Source of the DNA: Arhodomonas aquaeolei DSM 8974
GTDB lineage: Bacteria; Pseudomonadota; Gammaproteobacteria; Nitrococcales; Nitrococcaceae
Assembly: GCF_000374645.1 (NCBI RefSeq)
Contig: NZ_KB894801.1
Location: 248,001-312,000, forward strand
Reading direction: 5' to 3'
DNA: 64,000 nucleotides
Below the pieces are notes generated by a model. That model searched no databases and was not told where the DNA came from. It saw only the letters and a list, made by a program, of their open reading frames with translations. Position 1 is the first letter of the stretch, and each line of letters begins with the position of its first letter. Of the stretch, positions 19,706 through 28,665 are shown piece by piece. Both the position numbers and the translations under genes were made by a program.

Positions 19706-20643
19706 TCGACCTCCCGCTGTGGCTCCGGGGCTGGCTGCGACGCCGCCACGGGGACACCCGCGCCCGGGTGACGCTCCACTACCGCCGGATCTACATCCTG
19801 CCCACGGCCCAGGGCTGGGGCTTCGCCGCCCTCGTGGTGGTGATGTGGCTGACCGCAACCAACTACCGGCTGAACCTCGGCTTCGCCCTGACCTACCTGC
19901 TCGTCGGTATCGGCGTGGCCGCCATGCACCGCAGCTACCGCAATCTCGCGGGCCTGACCCTGGAGCCGGGCAACCCGGGGGCACTCTTCGCCGGCGGCAC
20001 CGCACGCTTTCCGGTCACCCTGATCAACGACACCCCGCGGGGACGAGTCGCCATCGCGCTCGACGCCGGCGACGCAAGCGTCGCCGAAGACGTCGGGCCT
20101 CATGACCAGACCGTCGTCCGCGTGCCCCGGCCGGCACCCCGCCGCGGCCGCCTCCCGGCCGGGCGCATCCGCGTGGCGACCCGCCATCCCGGCGGCCTCT
20201 TCCAGGCCTGGAGCTGGATCGAGCCGGACCGCTCCGCCGTCGTCTACCCCTTGCCGGAGGCGCACCCGCCGCCGCTGCCCGCCGGGCGAACCGGCGACGG
20301 CGGGACGGCCAGCGACACCTCCGAAGAGGACTACGCGGGCCTGCGCCGCTACCGTATTGGCGACCCGCTGCCGCGCATCGCCTGGAAGGCGAGCGAGTCC
20401 GCCGGCGAGCTCCACACCAAGGTGTTCTCCGGCACCCGCGGTGCCCAGCGCCGGCTCGCCTGGGGCGACGCCCCCGGACTCGCCCCGGAGGCGCGGATCG
20501 CGCGGCTCGCCGCCTGGATCGAGATGGCCCACGCACGGGGTGAGGCCTACACGCTGATCCTGCCCGGCTGCTCCCTCGGCCCCGGCCACGGTGAGCGCCA
20601 CCGCCACGACTGCCTGACCGCACTGGCGCTGCTACCGTTATGA
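19702..20643 (+). CDS. DUF58 (VWA-like) membrane-associated protein
   Basis: This 313-residue protein begins with GTG inside the last codons of the MoxR gene. Two hydrophobic segments lie near 38-75 (WGFAALVVVMWLTA and NLGFALTYLLVGIGVAAM). The DUF58 landmark YRIGDPLPRIAWKASE lies near 215-230. DUF58 proteins are common partners of MoxR ATPases and are thought to be their substrates or adaptors. The ATG of the next gene overlaps its stop (ATGA). The specific function is not known. Confidence 0.88.
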   Translation: MIDLPLWLRGWLRRRHGDTRARVTLHYRRIYILPTAQGWGFAALVVVMWLTATNYRLNLGFALTYLLVGIGVAAMHRSYRNLAGLTLEPGNPGALFAGGTARFPVTLINDTPRGRVAIALDAGDASVAEDVGPHDQTVVRVPRPAPRRGRLPAGRIRVATRHPGGLFQAWSWIEPDRSAVVYPLPEAHPPPLPAGRTGDGGTASDTSEEDYAGLRRYRIGDPLPRIAWKASESAGELHTKVFSGTRGAQRRLAWGDAPGLAPEARIARLAAWIEMAHARGEAYTLILPGCSLGPGHGERHRHDCLTALALLPL

Positions 20644-22610
20644 GCACAATCAGCGCCGTCGACCGCCGCACCCTGTTCTGGGCGATAGCCTTGATCGCCG
20701 GTGTCCTCGTCCCGCACCTGTTCGCCCTGCCGCCGGCGATATCCACGGCCATCGCCGCATTGCTCGGCTGGCGGCTGTGGATCGGTGTGCGCGGCTATCA
20801 TCTGCCACGCCGGCTCACCCGTGTGGCCCTGACCGCCGCCGCCCTGGCCCTGGTCGCAGCGCAGTTCGCCACTGTCGTCGGGCCGGAGGCGGGCGTCGCA
20901 CTACTCACCCTGATGGGGGCACTGAAGACACTGGAGATGCGTGGACGCCGCGATCTACGCATCGTCGCCTACCTCGCGGTGTTCCTTGCACTGACCGCCT
21001 TCCTCGATGACGAGTCGCTGCCCATGGGCGCCTATCTCCTGGCGACCGCCTGGGCGGCCACCGCGCTGCTCATTGCCGCCGGACGGGCGACGGGCGCCGG
21101 AATCGTCCGGGCGGACCTGCGTACCGCCGGTGCACTCACCGGGCAGGCGGTGCCGGTCATGCTGATCCTGTTCGCGCTCTTTCCACGCCTGCCGGGACCG
21201 TTATGGGCCCTTCCCGACGACGGCGGCACCGGGGTCACGGGCATCTCCGATACGATCCGCCCCGGCGACCTCAGCCGGCTCAGCCGCTCCGATGAGGTGG
21301 CCTTCCGGGTCCGCTTCCCCGACGGCCCGCCCCCACCGCCCGGGCAGCGCTACTGGCGGGGACCGGTGTTCGCCGCCTACGACGGTGTTACCTGGCGCCG
21401 GGGCGAGCGTCCACCGCGGACGGTCTCCGTCAGCCGCGACGGGCCGGTCCGCACCCAGGTGATCACCCTCCAGCCCCACCGGCAGCGCTGGCTCTACGCC
21501 CTGGACCTGCCCGGCGACGTCAGCGCGGAGGTGCAGCGCACGCCGGCGCTGGAATACCTCGCTGACGAGCCGGTCGCCTCGCTGCGCCGCTACCGCGCCC
21601 GCTCCTTCACCCCCGGGCGCGTCGAGCCGGACATGTCCGCACGCGTGCGACAGCGCTATACGGGCCTGCCGGCGAACGCGCATCCGCGCACCCGCGCCCT
21701 CGCCCGGCGCCTGCACGACCGCGCGGCGGGTACCGCCGGGTTCGTCGACGCCGCGCTGGCGTGGCTGCGCCAGCGCCCGTTCGTGTACACGCTGAGCCCC
21801 GGCCGCCTCGACGGCGGCCGCATCGACCGTTTCCTGTTCGATACCCGTCGTGGTTTCTGCGAGCACTTCGCCAGTGCCTTCGCCGTGCTGATGCGTGCCG
21901 GCGGGGTGCCGGCCCGGCTGGTGGCCGGGTACCTGGGCGGCGGGCGTCCGGACGGGGCGGATTACCTGGTGGTCCGCCAGTCCGACGCCCATGCCTGGGT
22001 GGAGGTATGGCTGCCCGGTGACGGCTGGCAGCGCATCGATCCGACCGTGGCCGTCGCCCCGGCCAGGGCCAGTGACGGGCTGGCGGCGTCGGTCCCGGCG
22101 GACGATCCGGTACCGCTCATGGCGCGCGGCGGCGATGGCGGTGTGCTGCGCGCGATGCGACTGGCTTGGGAGCAGGTCGACGTGATGTGGAACCGCTGGG
22201 TGCTGACCTACGGCCCGCGGGCCCAGCAGGGACTGTGGCAGCGCCTCGGCCTGACCCGGCCGTTGACCGTAGGGCTCGGCGTACTGGGGGCCCTTGGCGC
22301 CGTTGCGGCCGTCTATGCGCTCTGGGGCCTGCATCGCCGACGGGCGGCGGAGGATCCGCTATCGCGGGCCTGGCGCCGTATCCGCGCCCGTCTCCTGCGC
22401 GCGGGCATCCCCCTGGAAGCGGGGGACGGTCCGCATACGGTGGCACGGCGGGCCGATGACGCCGATGAGGCGCTGGGTGCCGTGGTCGCCGCACTCGCGC
22501 GCGACTACGTCCGGCTTCGCTACCGCGAACGCGGCGACACCGCCGAGCGTGCCGCGTTCATCCACCGGGCCCGGCGCTTTCGCGCACGTCCTCTTCGAGG
22601 GCGGCGATGA
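20640..22610 (+). CDS. TgpA-like membrane transglutaminase (DUF3488 + transglutaminase)
   Basis: The 656-residue product has an N-terminal block of membrane helices (about the first 190 residues, DUF3488). A periplasmic transglutaminase-like domain and a C-terminal membrane helix near 540-560 with a cytoplasmic tail follow. The catalytic triad is C407 (RGFCEHFASAF), H451 (SDAHAWVEVW) and D467 (RIDPTVAV). It resembles TgpA of Pseudomonas aeruginosa, an essential membrane transglutaminase. It is the last gene of the MoxR/DUF58 unit. Its last 53 bp overlap the end of the IscR-like gene on the other strand. Confidence 0.9.
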   Translation: MSTISAVDRRTLFWAIALIAGVLVPHLFALPPAISTAIAALLGWRLWIGVRGYHLPRRLTRVALTAAALALVAAQFATVVGPEAGVALLTLMGALKTLEMRGRRDLRIVAYLAVFLALTAFLDDESLPMGAYLLATAWAATALLIAAGRATGAGIVRADLRTAGALTGQAVPVMLILFALFPRLPGPLWALPDDGGTGVTGISDTIRPGDLSRLSRSDEVAFRVRFPDGPPPPPGQRYWRGPVFAAYDGVTWRRGERPPRTVSVSRDGPVRTQVITLQPHRQRWLYALDLPGDVSAEVQRTPALEYLADEPVASLRRYRARSFTPGRVEPDMSARVRQRYTGLPANAHPRTRALARRLHDRAAGTAGFVDAALAWLRQRPFVYTLSPGRLDGGRIDRFLFDTRRGFCEHFASAFAVLMRAGGVPARLVAGYLGGGRPDGADYLVVRQSDAHAWVEVWLPGDGWQRIDPTVAVAPARASDGLAASVPADDPVPLMARGGDGGVLRAMRLAWEQVDVMWNRWVLTYGPRAQQGLWQRLGLTRPLTVGLGVLGALGAVAAVYALWGLHRRRAAEDPLSRAWRRIRARLLRAGIPLEAGDGPHTVARRADDADEALGAVVAALARDYVRLRYRERGDTAERAAFIHRARRFRARPLRGRR

Positions 22611-23001
22611 TCGCCGGGTCCGCAGCGAGCGTCTCCAGGGTGATGCCGTCAAGCAGGGTATAGAGCTGGCCGGATAGCTCCGACCACAGGTCGTGGGTGA
22701 GGCACTGGGCCGCTGCGTCGTCGTCGGCGGCGCCATCGCCACCGGCCGGATCCACGGCGCTAACCACCGCCGCGACGCTGATTCCGGAGGCCGGCCGTGC
22801 CAGCCGGTAACCGCCCCCCGGGCCGCGCACACCGGTCACCAGGCGCGCACGGCGCAGCGCGGCAAAGAGCTGCTCGAGGTAGGAAAGCGAAATGCCCTGC
22901 TCCGCGCCAAGCTCCGCCAGGCTCGTCCGCCCGCCGGGCTCGCGCAGGGCGAGCACCGTCATCGCCGTGACCGCATAGCGTGCCTTGGAGGTCAGCCGCA
23001 C
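22558..23001 (-). CDS. Rrf2/IscR-like regulator lacking two Fe-S cysteines
   Basis: This 147-residue protein starts MRLTSKARYAVTAM, almost the IscR start, and has the winged helix with YLEQLFAALRRARLV and RGPGGGYRLARP. IscR binds a [2Fe-2S] cluster through three cysteines and a histidine. Here only the last cysteine and the histidine remain (C100 and H103 in CLTHDLW). The segment holding the first two cysteines is about 4 residues shorter and reads GGDGAADDDAAAQ. It may therefore work as a cluster-free regulator. No isc genes are adjacent. DUF1249 lies just upstream on the same strand (12-bp gap), so the two may share a transcript. Confidence 0.85.
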   Translation of the reverse strand: MRLTSKARYAVTAMTVLALREPGGRTSLAELGAEQGISLSYLEQLFAALRRARLVTGVRGPGGGYRLARPASGISVAAVVSAVDPAGGDGAADDDAAAQCLTHDLWSELSGQLYTLLDGITLETLAADPAIIAALEEDVRESAGPGG

Positions 23002-23013
23002 CGCCGGCTCCGG

Positions 23014-23511
23014 TCAGACGCTCCAGCGCCGTGCCAGCGGCCGGTACGCCGGGGGTTCGCCGAGCACCGGCATGAACGAGTGGCCCTCGCCCAGACAGTA
23101 CCGCAGCCAGCGGTTCAGGAACCGGTTCACCTCCCAACGCCAGGCCATGCTGCCCGTCTCGGGCCCGCGACAGTCGCGGCGGAAGCCGCTCAGGCACGAG
23201 TCCGGCAGGACTTCCGCGACTCGGGCATCGTGGTAGATGCGGACCCGCAGATCCGGCGTCACCTCGGCGGTATCCCCGCGATGGAAGTGATGGGTCAGCA
23301 CCACGCTCGTGGTGTAGGCGCAGCGCTCGACCACCCGTAGATGCAGATCGGGGGTGCCGGGCACGCGGGAGACCACGCAGTCGCCATTGCGGTCCGGTTC
23401 CGGGAGGAGCCGGCGCATGTAGATGTAGTTGTTCTCATAGAGCTCCATCAGCGCGGCGAAGCTGCGCTCGCCACGGGAAGCCGGAACGGTTTGCGGGGTC
23501 TCGATCATCAT
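23014..23511 (-). CDS. DUF1249 (YqiB-like) protein
   Basis: This 165-residue protein matches the gammaproteobacterial DUF1249 family: ALMELYENNYIYMRRLLPE near the N terminus, ERCAYTTSVVLTHHF in the middle, and NRFLNRWLRYCLGEGH at the C terminus. The function is unknown; E. coli yqiB sits next to cpdA. Two adjacent ATGs (23511 and 23508) are possible starts. The frame is open upstream, but those codons show no family similarity. The IscR-like gene follows 12 bp downstream. Confidence 0.82.
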   Translation of the reverse strand: MMIETPQTVPASRGERSFAALMELYENNYIYMRRLLPEPDRNGDCVVSRVPGTPDLHLRVVERCAYTTSVVLTHHFHRGDTAEVTPDLRVRIYHDARVAEVLPDSCLSGFRRDCRGPETGSMAWRWEVNRFLNRWLRYCLGEGHSFMPVLGEPPAYRPLARRWSV

Positions 23512-23741
23512 GTCGCGGATAGTATCACAGCGCCCCAGCGTGCATGTCCCACCGGAGGCCGGCTCCCCCGGCGTCACCCGGGTCGGTGCCGACCGTTGCC
23601 GTCCGTCGTCGGCATACGGCCACACCGGCGGGCGCTGGGCACCCCGCACCCCGAAGCACCCCGGAGGCCGTACCACTGCCGCACCGTAAGGCGCCTTCGA
23701 TCAGCTCGCCCTATAGGTTAAGTGGAAAGCCACGCCGTTTT

Positions 23742-24563
23742 TTAATAAAGTCGCCGGCGCAGCTGCCGGTTATGGATGATCGTGGTCGCGATCTCCTCGA
23801 TGGACATCGCGGTGGTGTCGGCCATCGGCAGCTTCTCGCGCTCGAACAGGCCCTCGGCCCGGGCGACCTCGTACTGACACTGGCGCAGCGAGGCGTAACG
23901 GCTGTCCGGACGGCGCTCCGAGCGGATCCGCGAGAGACGGTCCGGACGGATGGTCAGCGCGTAGAGCTTGCGTCGGTGCGGGCGGATGATGGAGGGTAAG
24001 CGCCCGCCGAGGAGGTCCTCCTCCGTGAGCGGGTAGTTGGCGGCATAGATGCCGTACTGCAGCGCGAGGTAGATGCAGGTGGGCGTCTTGCCCGAACGCG
24101 AGACGCCGACGAGGATGACATCGGCCTGATCGTAGTGACGCACCACCGCCCCGTCGTCGTGCGAGAGCGCGTAGTTCATGGCGTCGATGCGCACATCATA
24201 GCGCTGATTGTCGATCATGCCGTGGGAACGCCCGATGGTATGGCTGGAACGCTCACCGAGCTCCTGCTCCATGGGGGCGATGAAGGTGTCGAAGAAGTCG
24301 AAGACCAGCGCATCGACGTGCTGCAGGTGCTCGCGGATCTCCGGGGCGATGACGGTGCTGAACACAATGGAACGCAGGCCGTTGACGCGATTGGCCTCCT
24401 CGACACGCCGAACCGCCTGGTCGGCGCGCTCGGGGCTGTCCGTGAACGGCAGCGTAATATGATCGAACTCGTCGTTGAATTGCGTAAGCAGGCTGTGGCC
24501 GAGTGTCTCGGCGGTAATGCCGGTTCGGTCGGAGATGAAGAATACGGCGCGTTTTCCTGCCAT
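23742..24563 (-). CDS. ppsR: PEP synthase regulatory protein (kinase/pyrophosphorylase)
   Basis: PpsR inactivates PEP synthase by ADP-dependent phosphorylation and reactivates it by Pi-dependent removal of the phosphate. The 273-residue product has the P-loop-like GVSRSGKT (153-160), the N-terminal VFFISDRTGITAETLGHSLL block, and a typical C terminus. It is transcribed divergently from ppsA, its substrate, which is the usual arrangement in gammaproteobacteria. Confidence 0.95.
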   Translation of the reverse strand: MAGKRAVFFISDRTGITAETLGHSLLTQFNDEFDHITLPFTDSPERADQAVRRVEEANRVNGLRSIVFSTVIAPEIREHLQHVDALVFDFFDTFIAPMEQELGERSSHTIGRSHGMIDNQRYDVRIDAMNYALSHDDGAVVRHYDQADVILVGVSRSGKTPTCIYLALQYGIYAANYPLTEEDLLGGRLPSIIRPHRRKLYALTIRPDRLSRIRSERRPDSRYASLRQCQYEVARAEGLFEREKLPMADTTAMSIEEIATTIIHNRQLRRRLY

Positions 24564-24584
24564 CCTCGCCTCGCGGGGGTTGGT

Positions 24585-24600
24585 TGATCGTGCGCGATCA
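24585..24600. promoter_or_regulatory. Palindrome between ppsR and ppsA
   Basis: TGATCG-TGCG-CGATCA is a 6-bp inverted repeat lying 22 bp upstream of the ppsR start and about 100 bp upstream of ppsA. It could be an operator for the divergent pair. It does not match the Cra site known for E. coli ppsA. Confidence 0.35.
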
Positions 24601-24699
24601 CCTTAAACGCGCCGTGGCGCCGGCGGAAGCCCGCGGGGCCCGCCACCGCGGCGTCGGCGTCCCGTACGCAGCCGGTCTGACAATCTGGGAGGCATTACA

Positions 24700-27084
24700 T
24701 TGACCGAATACGTTGTCTGGTTCGAGTCCCTGGGCATGCAAGACGTCGACCGCGTCGGCGGCAAGAACGCATCCCTCGGGGAGATGATCAGCCATCTCGC
24801 CGCCGCCGGCGTCCAGGTGCCGGGAGGCTTCGCCACCACTGCCGGCGCGTACTGGAAATTCCTTGATGACAGCGGTCTGCGCTCGCGCATCAACGACGAG
24901 CTGGAAGGCCTCGACGTCGACGACGTCGAGCAGCTCATGGCCGTGGGCGCGCGGATCCGCAAGATGATCGTGGAGACGCCCTTCCCCGCCGAGCTCGAGG
25001 AACAGATCACCGCCGCCTACCGCGACCTCGAGAAACGCGTGGGCAAGTCGGATATGGCGGTCGCCGTGCGCTCCTCCGCCACCGCCGAGGACCTGCCGGA
25101 CGCCTCCTTCGCCGGCCAGCAGGAGACCTTCCTCAACGTGCGCGGGCTCGACAACGTCCTCCTCGCGATCAAGGACGTCTTTGCTTCGCTGTTCAATGAC
25201 CGCGCGATCTCCTACCGCGTCCACCAGGGCTTCGAGCACGAGCAGGTCGCCCTGTCGGCGGGCATCCAGGAGATGGTGCGCTCCGACGTCGGCGCCGCCG
25301 GCGTGATGTTCACCATGGACACCGAGTCCGGCTTCCGCGACGTGGTGTTCATCACCTCGTCCTACGGCCTCGGCGAGACCGTGGTCCAGGGTGCGGTGAA
25401 CCCGGACGAATTCTACGTGCACAAGTCCACGCTGGAGGCCGGCCGCCCGGCGATCCTGCGCCGCATCCTCGGCGGCAAGGCCATCAAGATGGTCTACAGC
25501 GGCGAGACCGGTCACGGCAAGAGCGTGCACACCGTCGAGGTCGCTGAGGGCGAGCGCAACCGCTACTCCCTCACCGACGCCGACGTCGAGGACCTCGCCC
25601 GCCAGGCGCTGATCATCGAGAAGCACTACGGCCGGCCCATGGACATCGAGTGGGGCAAGGACGGCGAGACCGGCCGGCTATACATCCTCCAGGCCCGCCC
25701 GGAGACGGTGAAGAGCCGCGACGGCGGCCAGGTGCTGCAGCGCTATCAGCTCAAGGAGCGCGGCCGCGTGGTCGCCACCGGCCGCGCCATCGGCCAGCGC
25801 ATCGGCGCCGGTCGCGCCCGGGTCGTCGACAGTATCGACGACATGCACAGCGTCGCCCCCGGCGACGTCCTCGTCACCGACATGACCGACCCCGACTGGG
25901 AGCCGATCATGAAACGCGCCGCGGCGATCGTGACCAATCGCGGCGGACGGACCTGCCACGCAGCGATCATCGCCCGCGAGCTCGGCATCCCGGCGGTGGT
26001 CGGTGCCGGCGATGCCACCGAGCGCATCACCGACGCCCAGGACGTCACGGTATCCTGCGCCGAGGGCGATACCGGCTATATCTACGAGGGCCGCAAGGAC
26101 TTCGAGATCAAGGAGATCAGCCTGGAGAACATGCCTGATCTGCCGTTCAAGATCATGATGAACGTCGGCAACCCGGACCGCGCCTTCGACTTCGCCCACC
26201 TGCCCAACGCGGGCATCGGCCTGGCGCGGCTGGAGTTCATCATCAACCGCATGATCGGCATCCACCCGCGGGCGCTGCTGGAGTTCGACCAGCAGAGCGC
26301 GGACATGCAGGCGGTGATCCGCAACCAGATGGCCGGCTACGACGACCCGGTGCAGTTCTACGTGGACAAGCTCGCGGAGGGCATCTCCACGCTGGCCGCG
26401 GCGTTCTGGGACAAGCCGGTGATCGTGCGCATGTCGGACTTCAAGTCCAACGAGTACGCCAACCTCATCGCCGGCACGCAGTACGAGCCGGACGAGGAGA
26501 ACCCGATGATCGGGTTCCGCGGCGCCTCGCGCTACATTTCGGACACCTTCCGGGCCTGCTTCGAGCTGGAGTGCCGCGCACTCAAGAAGGTGCGCGACGA
26601 GATGGGACTGACCAACGTCTGGATCATGATCCCGTTCGTGCGCACCGTCGACGAGGGCCAGCAGGTGGCGGACCTGCTCGCCGAGAACGGTCTCAGGAAG
26701 GGCGAGAACGGCCTCAAGCTCATCATGATGTGCGAGGTGCCCTCCAACGCCGTGCTCGCCGATGAGTTCCTCGAGATCTTCGACGGCTACTCCATCGGCT
26801 CCAACGATCTCACCCAGCTCACGCTGGGCCTGGACCGCGATTCCAGCCTCGTAGCCGAGCGCTTCGACGAGCGCGACCCGGCGGTCAAGGCGATGCTCCA
26901 CATGGCCATCCAGGCCGCCCGGCGCAAGGGCAAGTACGTGGGCATCTGCGGCCAGGGCCCGTCGGACCATCCGGACCTCGCCCGCTGGCTGATGGACGAG
27001 GGCATCGAGAGTGTCTCCCTCAACCCGGACTCGGTGGTGGAGACGTGGCTGTTCCTGGCCGGCAAGGAAGCCCCGACAGGCTGA
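24700..27084 (+). CDS. ppsA: Phosphoenolpyruvate synthase
   Basis: PpsA converts pyruvate and ATP to PEP, AMP and Pi, the gluconeogenic entry step. The 794-residue product has the ATP-grasp half (about 1-340), the swivelling phosphohistidine domain with H420 in [14 protein letters not shown], and the PEP/pyruvate domain with [12 protein letters not shown] near the end. The start is TTG at 24700, supported by GGGAGG 8 bases upstream and by the conserved N terminus [22 protein letters not shown]. Divergent ppsR encodes its regulator. The length is as in E. coli (792). Confidence 0.96.
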   Translation: MTEYVVWFESLGMQDVDRVGGKNASLGEMISHLAAAGVQVPGGFATTAGAYWKFLDDSGLRSRINDELEGLDVDDVEQLMAVGARIRKMIVETPFPAELEEQITAAYRDLEKRVGKSDMAVAVRSSATAEDLPDASFAGQQETFLNVRGLDNVLLAIKDVFASLFNDRAISYRVHQGFEHEQVALSAGIQEMVRSDVGAAGVMFTMDTESGFRDVVFITSSYGLGETVVQGAVNPDEFYVHKSTLEAGRPAILRRILGGKAIKMVYSGETGHGKSVHTVEVAEGERNRYSLTDADVEDLARQALIIEKHYGRPMDIEWGKDGETGRLYILQARPETVKSRDGGQVLQRYQLKERGRVVATGRAIGQRIGAGRARVVDSIDDMHSVAPGDVLVTDMTDPDWEPIMKRAAAIVTNRGGRTCHAAIIARELGIPAVVGAGDATERITDAQDVTVSCAEGDTGYIYEGRKDFEIKEISLENMPDLPFKIMMNVGNPDRAFDFAHLPNAGIGLARLEFIINRMIGIHPRALLEFDQQSADMQAVIRNQMAGYDDPVQFYVDKLAEGISTLAAAFWDKPVIVRMSDFKSNEYANLIAGTQYEPDEENPMIGFRGASRYISDTFRACFELECRALKKVRDEMGLTNVWIMIPFVRTVDEGQQVADLLAENGLRKGENGLKLIMMCEVPSNAVLADEFLEIFDGYSIGSNDLTQLTLGLDRDSSLVAERFDERDPAVKAMLHMAIQAARRKGKYVGICGQGPSDHPDLARWLMDEGIESVSLNPDSVVETWLFLAGKEAPTG

Positions 27085-27103
27085 CCCGCCCCTGGCGACA
27101 GAC

Positions 27104-27130
27104 CGCGCCGGCCCTTCCGGGGCCGGCGCG
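27104..27130 (+). terminator. Hairpin after ppsA
   Basis: An 11-bp perfect stem CGCGCCGGCCC / GGGCCGGCGCG with a 5-base loop starts 20 bp after the ppsA stop. CGCCTTATCT follows, so the T-tract is weak. Confidence 0.55.
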
Positions 27131-27310
27131 CGCCTTATCTCCGTTCCACGGGCCGTATCGAGCCGAACCCACCCGCCGCACAGGCGTATCCGCGACACGC
27201 CCGGACTCGATGCCCTGATCGTGCGCATGATCGAGTAGCCTGCTTATAATCACACCCGCCGGCCGCCCCCGCGCGACCGGCATCCGATCGACCGGCATCC
27301 GGAGCCACCC

Positions 27311-28480
27311 ATGGACGCTGCCACCACAACCGCCACCGCCCCGGAGCGGACGCACACCGTCCGCCTCACCGGAATGAGCTGGGCCCATTTCCTCAACGAC
27401 GGCGCGGCCAACTACCTGCCCGGCGTGCTGCCGGCGATCCTGGTATCGCTGAATCTCTCCGTCGCCCTCGCCGGGACGATCATGGCCGCCCTGTTGATGG
27501 GCCAGGCGCTGCAGCCGCTGGTGGGGCTGCTCGCCGACCGCCTCGGCGGCCGGGTCATGATCGCGCTGGGACTCGCGGGCTCGTCGCTCGGCGGCGCACT
27601 GGTTGGGCTGACCACCAGCTTCTGGACCCTGGTCGCCGTACTGGTCCTGATCGGCATCTCCAACTCGTTCTTCCATCCCCAGGCGCTGGCCGGTGTGCGC
27701 CGCCTCGGCGGCGACCGGCCGGGCACCGCAATGTCGGTATTCCTGGTCGGCGGCGAGGTTGGCCGCGGCGTGTGGCCGGCGATCGCGAGCTGGGTCGTCG
27801 TGGAGTGGGGTCTGGGCTATCTGTGGGTGCTCGCGCTGCCCGCCCTGCTCACCCTGCCTTTCCTCTTCGGCCTGGCGCCGCACCTGCCTCCGCGCACACC
27901 GGACGCCACGCCGATCCAATGGCGTCGTCACATCGGGCCACTGTCACGGCTGGTGGCGTTCTCGGCGCTGCGCTCGCTCGTGATCCTGTCCGTGGTGACC
28001 TACGTGCCGTTGATGTGGACCGGTGCAGGCGGCTCGCTCACCACCGGCGCCAGCTTCATCACCGTCATGCTGGTGATCGGGGTCATCGGCAACGTCAGCG
28101 GCGGACGGCTTTCGGACCGGGTCGGGCGCCGGCCGCTGCTGATCGGCGCGATGACCGTGTCGGTGGCCATGCTCGCCGCCTTCCTGCTCGCGGACGGCGT
28201 GTGGCTCTGGATCGCCCTCGGCGTGCTCGGCATCTGCCTGTTCGCCACCCTGCCGCTGGGTATCCTCATCGCCCAGGACATCCTGCCGGAGAACCGCTCC
28301 CTGGGATCGGGACTGGCACTGGGGCTGTCGAACGGCCTGGCGGCGCTGGGCGTCATGGCCCTGGGCCCGGCGGCCGCCGCCTGGGGGCCGGCGGCGCCGC
28401 TGTGGATCGCGCTGGCCGGCGGTGCGGTCACCGTGCCCCTGGCAACGGGTCTGCCGGAGCACACGCGCCAGGCCGCCTGA
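27311..28480 (+). CDS. MFS transporter, Fsr-like
   Basis: This 389-residue inner-membrane protein has about 12 hydrophobic segments and belongs to the major facilitator superfamily. Landmarks resemble the fosmidomycin-resistance (Fsr) branch: SWAHFLNDGAANYLPGVLP at the first helix, SFFHPQALAGVRRL, and the A-motif-like GLLADRLGG and GRLSDRVGRRPL. These proteins export small molecules, but the substrate here is unknown. It stands alone between ppsA and the YdbH-like gene, with about 190 bp before the latter. Confidence 0.85.
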   Translation: MDAATTTATAPERTHTVRLTGMSWAHFLNDGAANYLPGVLPAILVSLNLSVALAGTIMAALLMGQALQPLVGLLADRLGGRVMIALGLAGSSLGGALVGLTTSFWTLVAVLVLIGISNSFFHPQALAGVRRLGGDRPGTAMSVFLVGGEVGRGVWPAIASWVVVEWGLGYLWVLALPALLTLPFLFGLAPHLPPRTPDATPIQWRRHIGPLSRLVAFSALRSLVILSVVTYVPLMWTGAGGSLTTGASFITVMLVIGVIGNVSGGRLSDRVGRRPLLIGAMTVSVAMLAAFLLADGVWLWIALGVLGICLFATLPLGILIAQDILPENRSLGSGLALGLSNGLAALGVMALGPAAAAWGPAAPLWIALAGGAVTVPLATGLPEHTRQAA

Positions 28481-28665
28481 CGGGTAACGGCGCCGCGTCG
28501 CGGGTACGTACACATCACCGGTAATCGCCGGCCGCCTTCGGGTAGCCGGCCCACCGCTGCGGGCACCCGCGCAGGCCGTGCACCACGCTCCCCCTTCACC
28601 GGGCCGTGACACCAGGCGCACGGGCCACGATGATGGGGCCTCAGGGGTCAATCGGAGCCAGTTCT

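Noticed and set aside
23725-23745. TTTTTTAATAAAG after a short GC run looked like a terminator.
   Set aside because: The T-run is on the plus strand where no gene ends, and no stable stem precedes it; it overlaps the ppsR stop.
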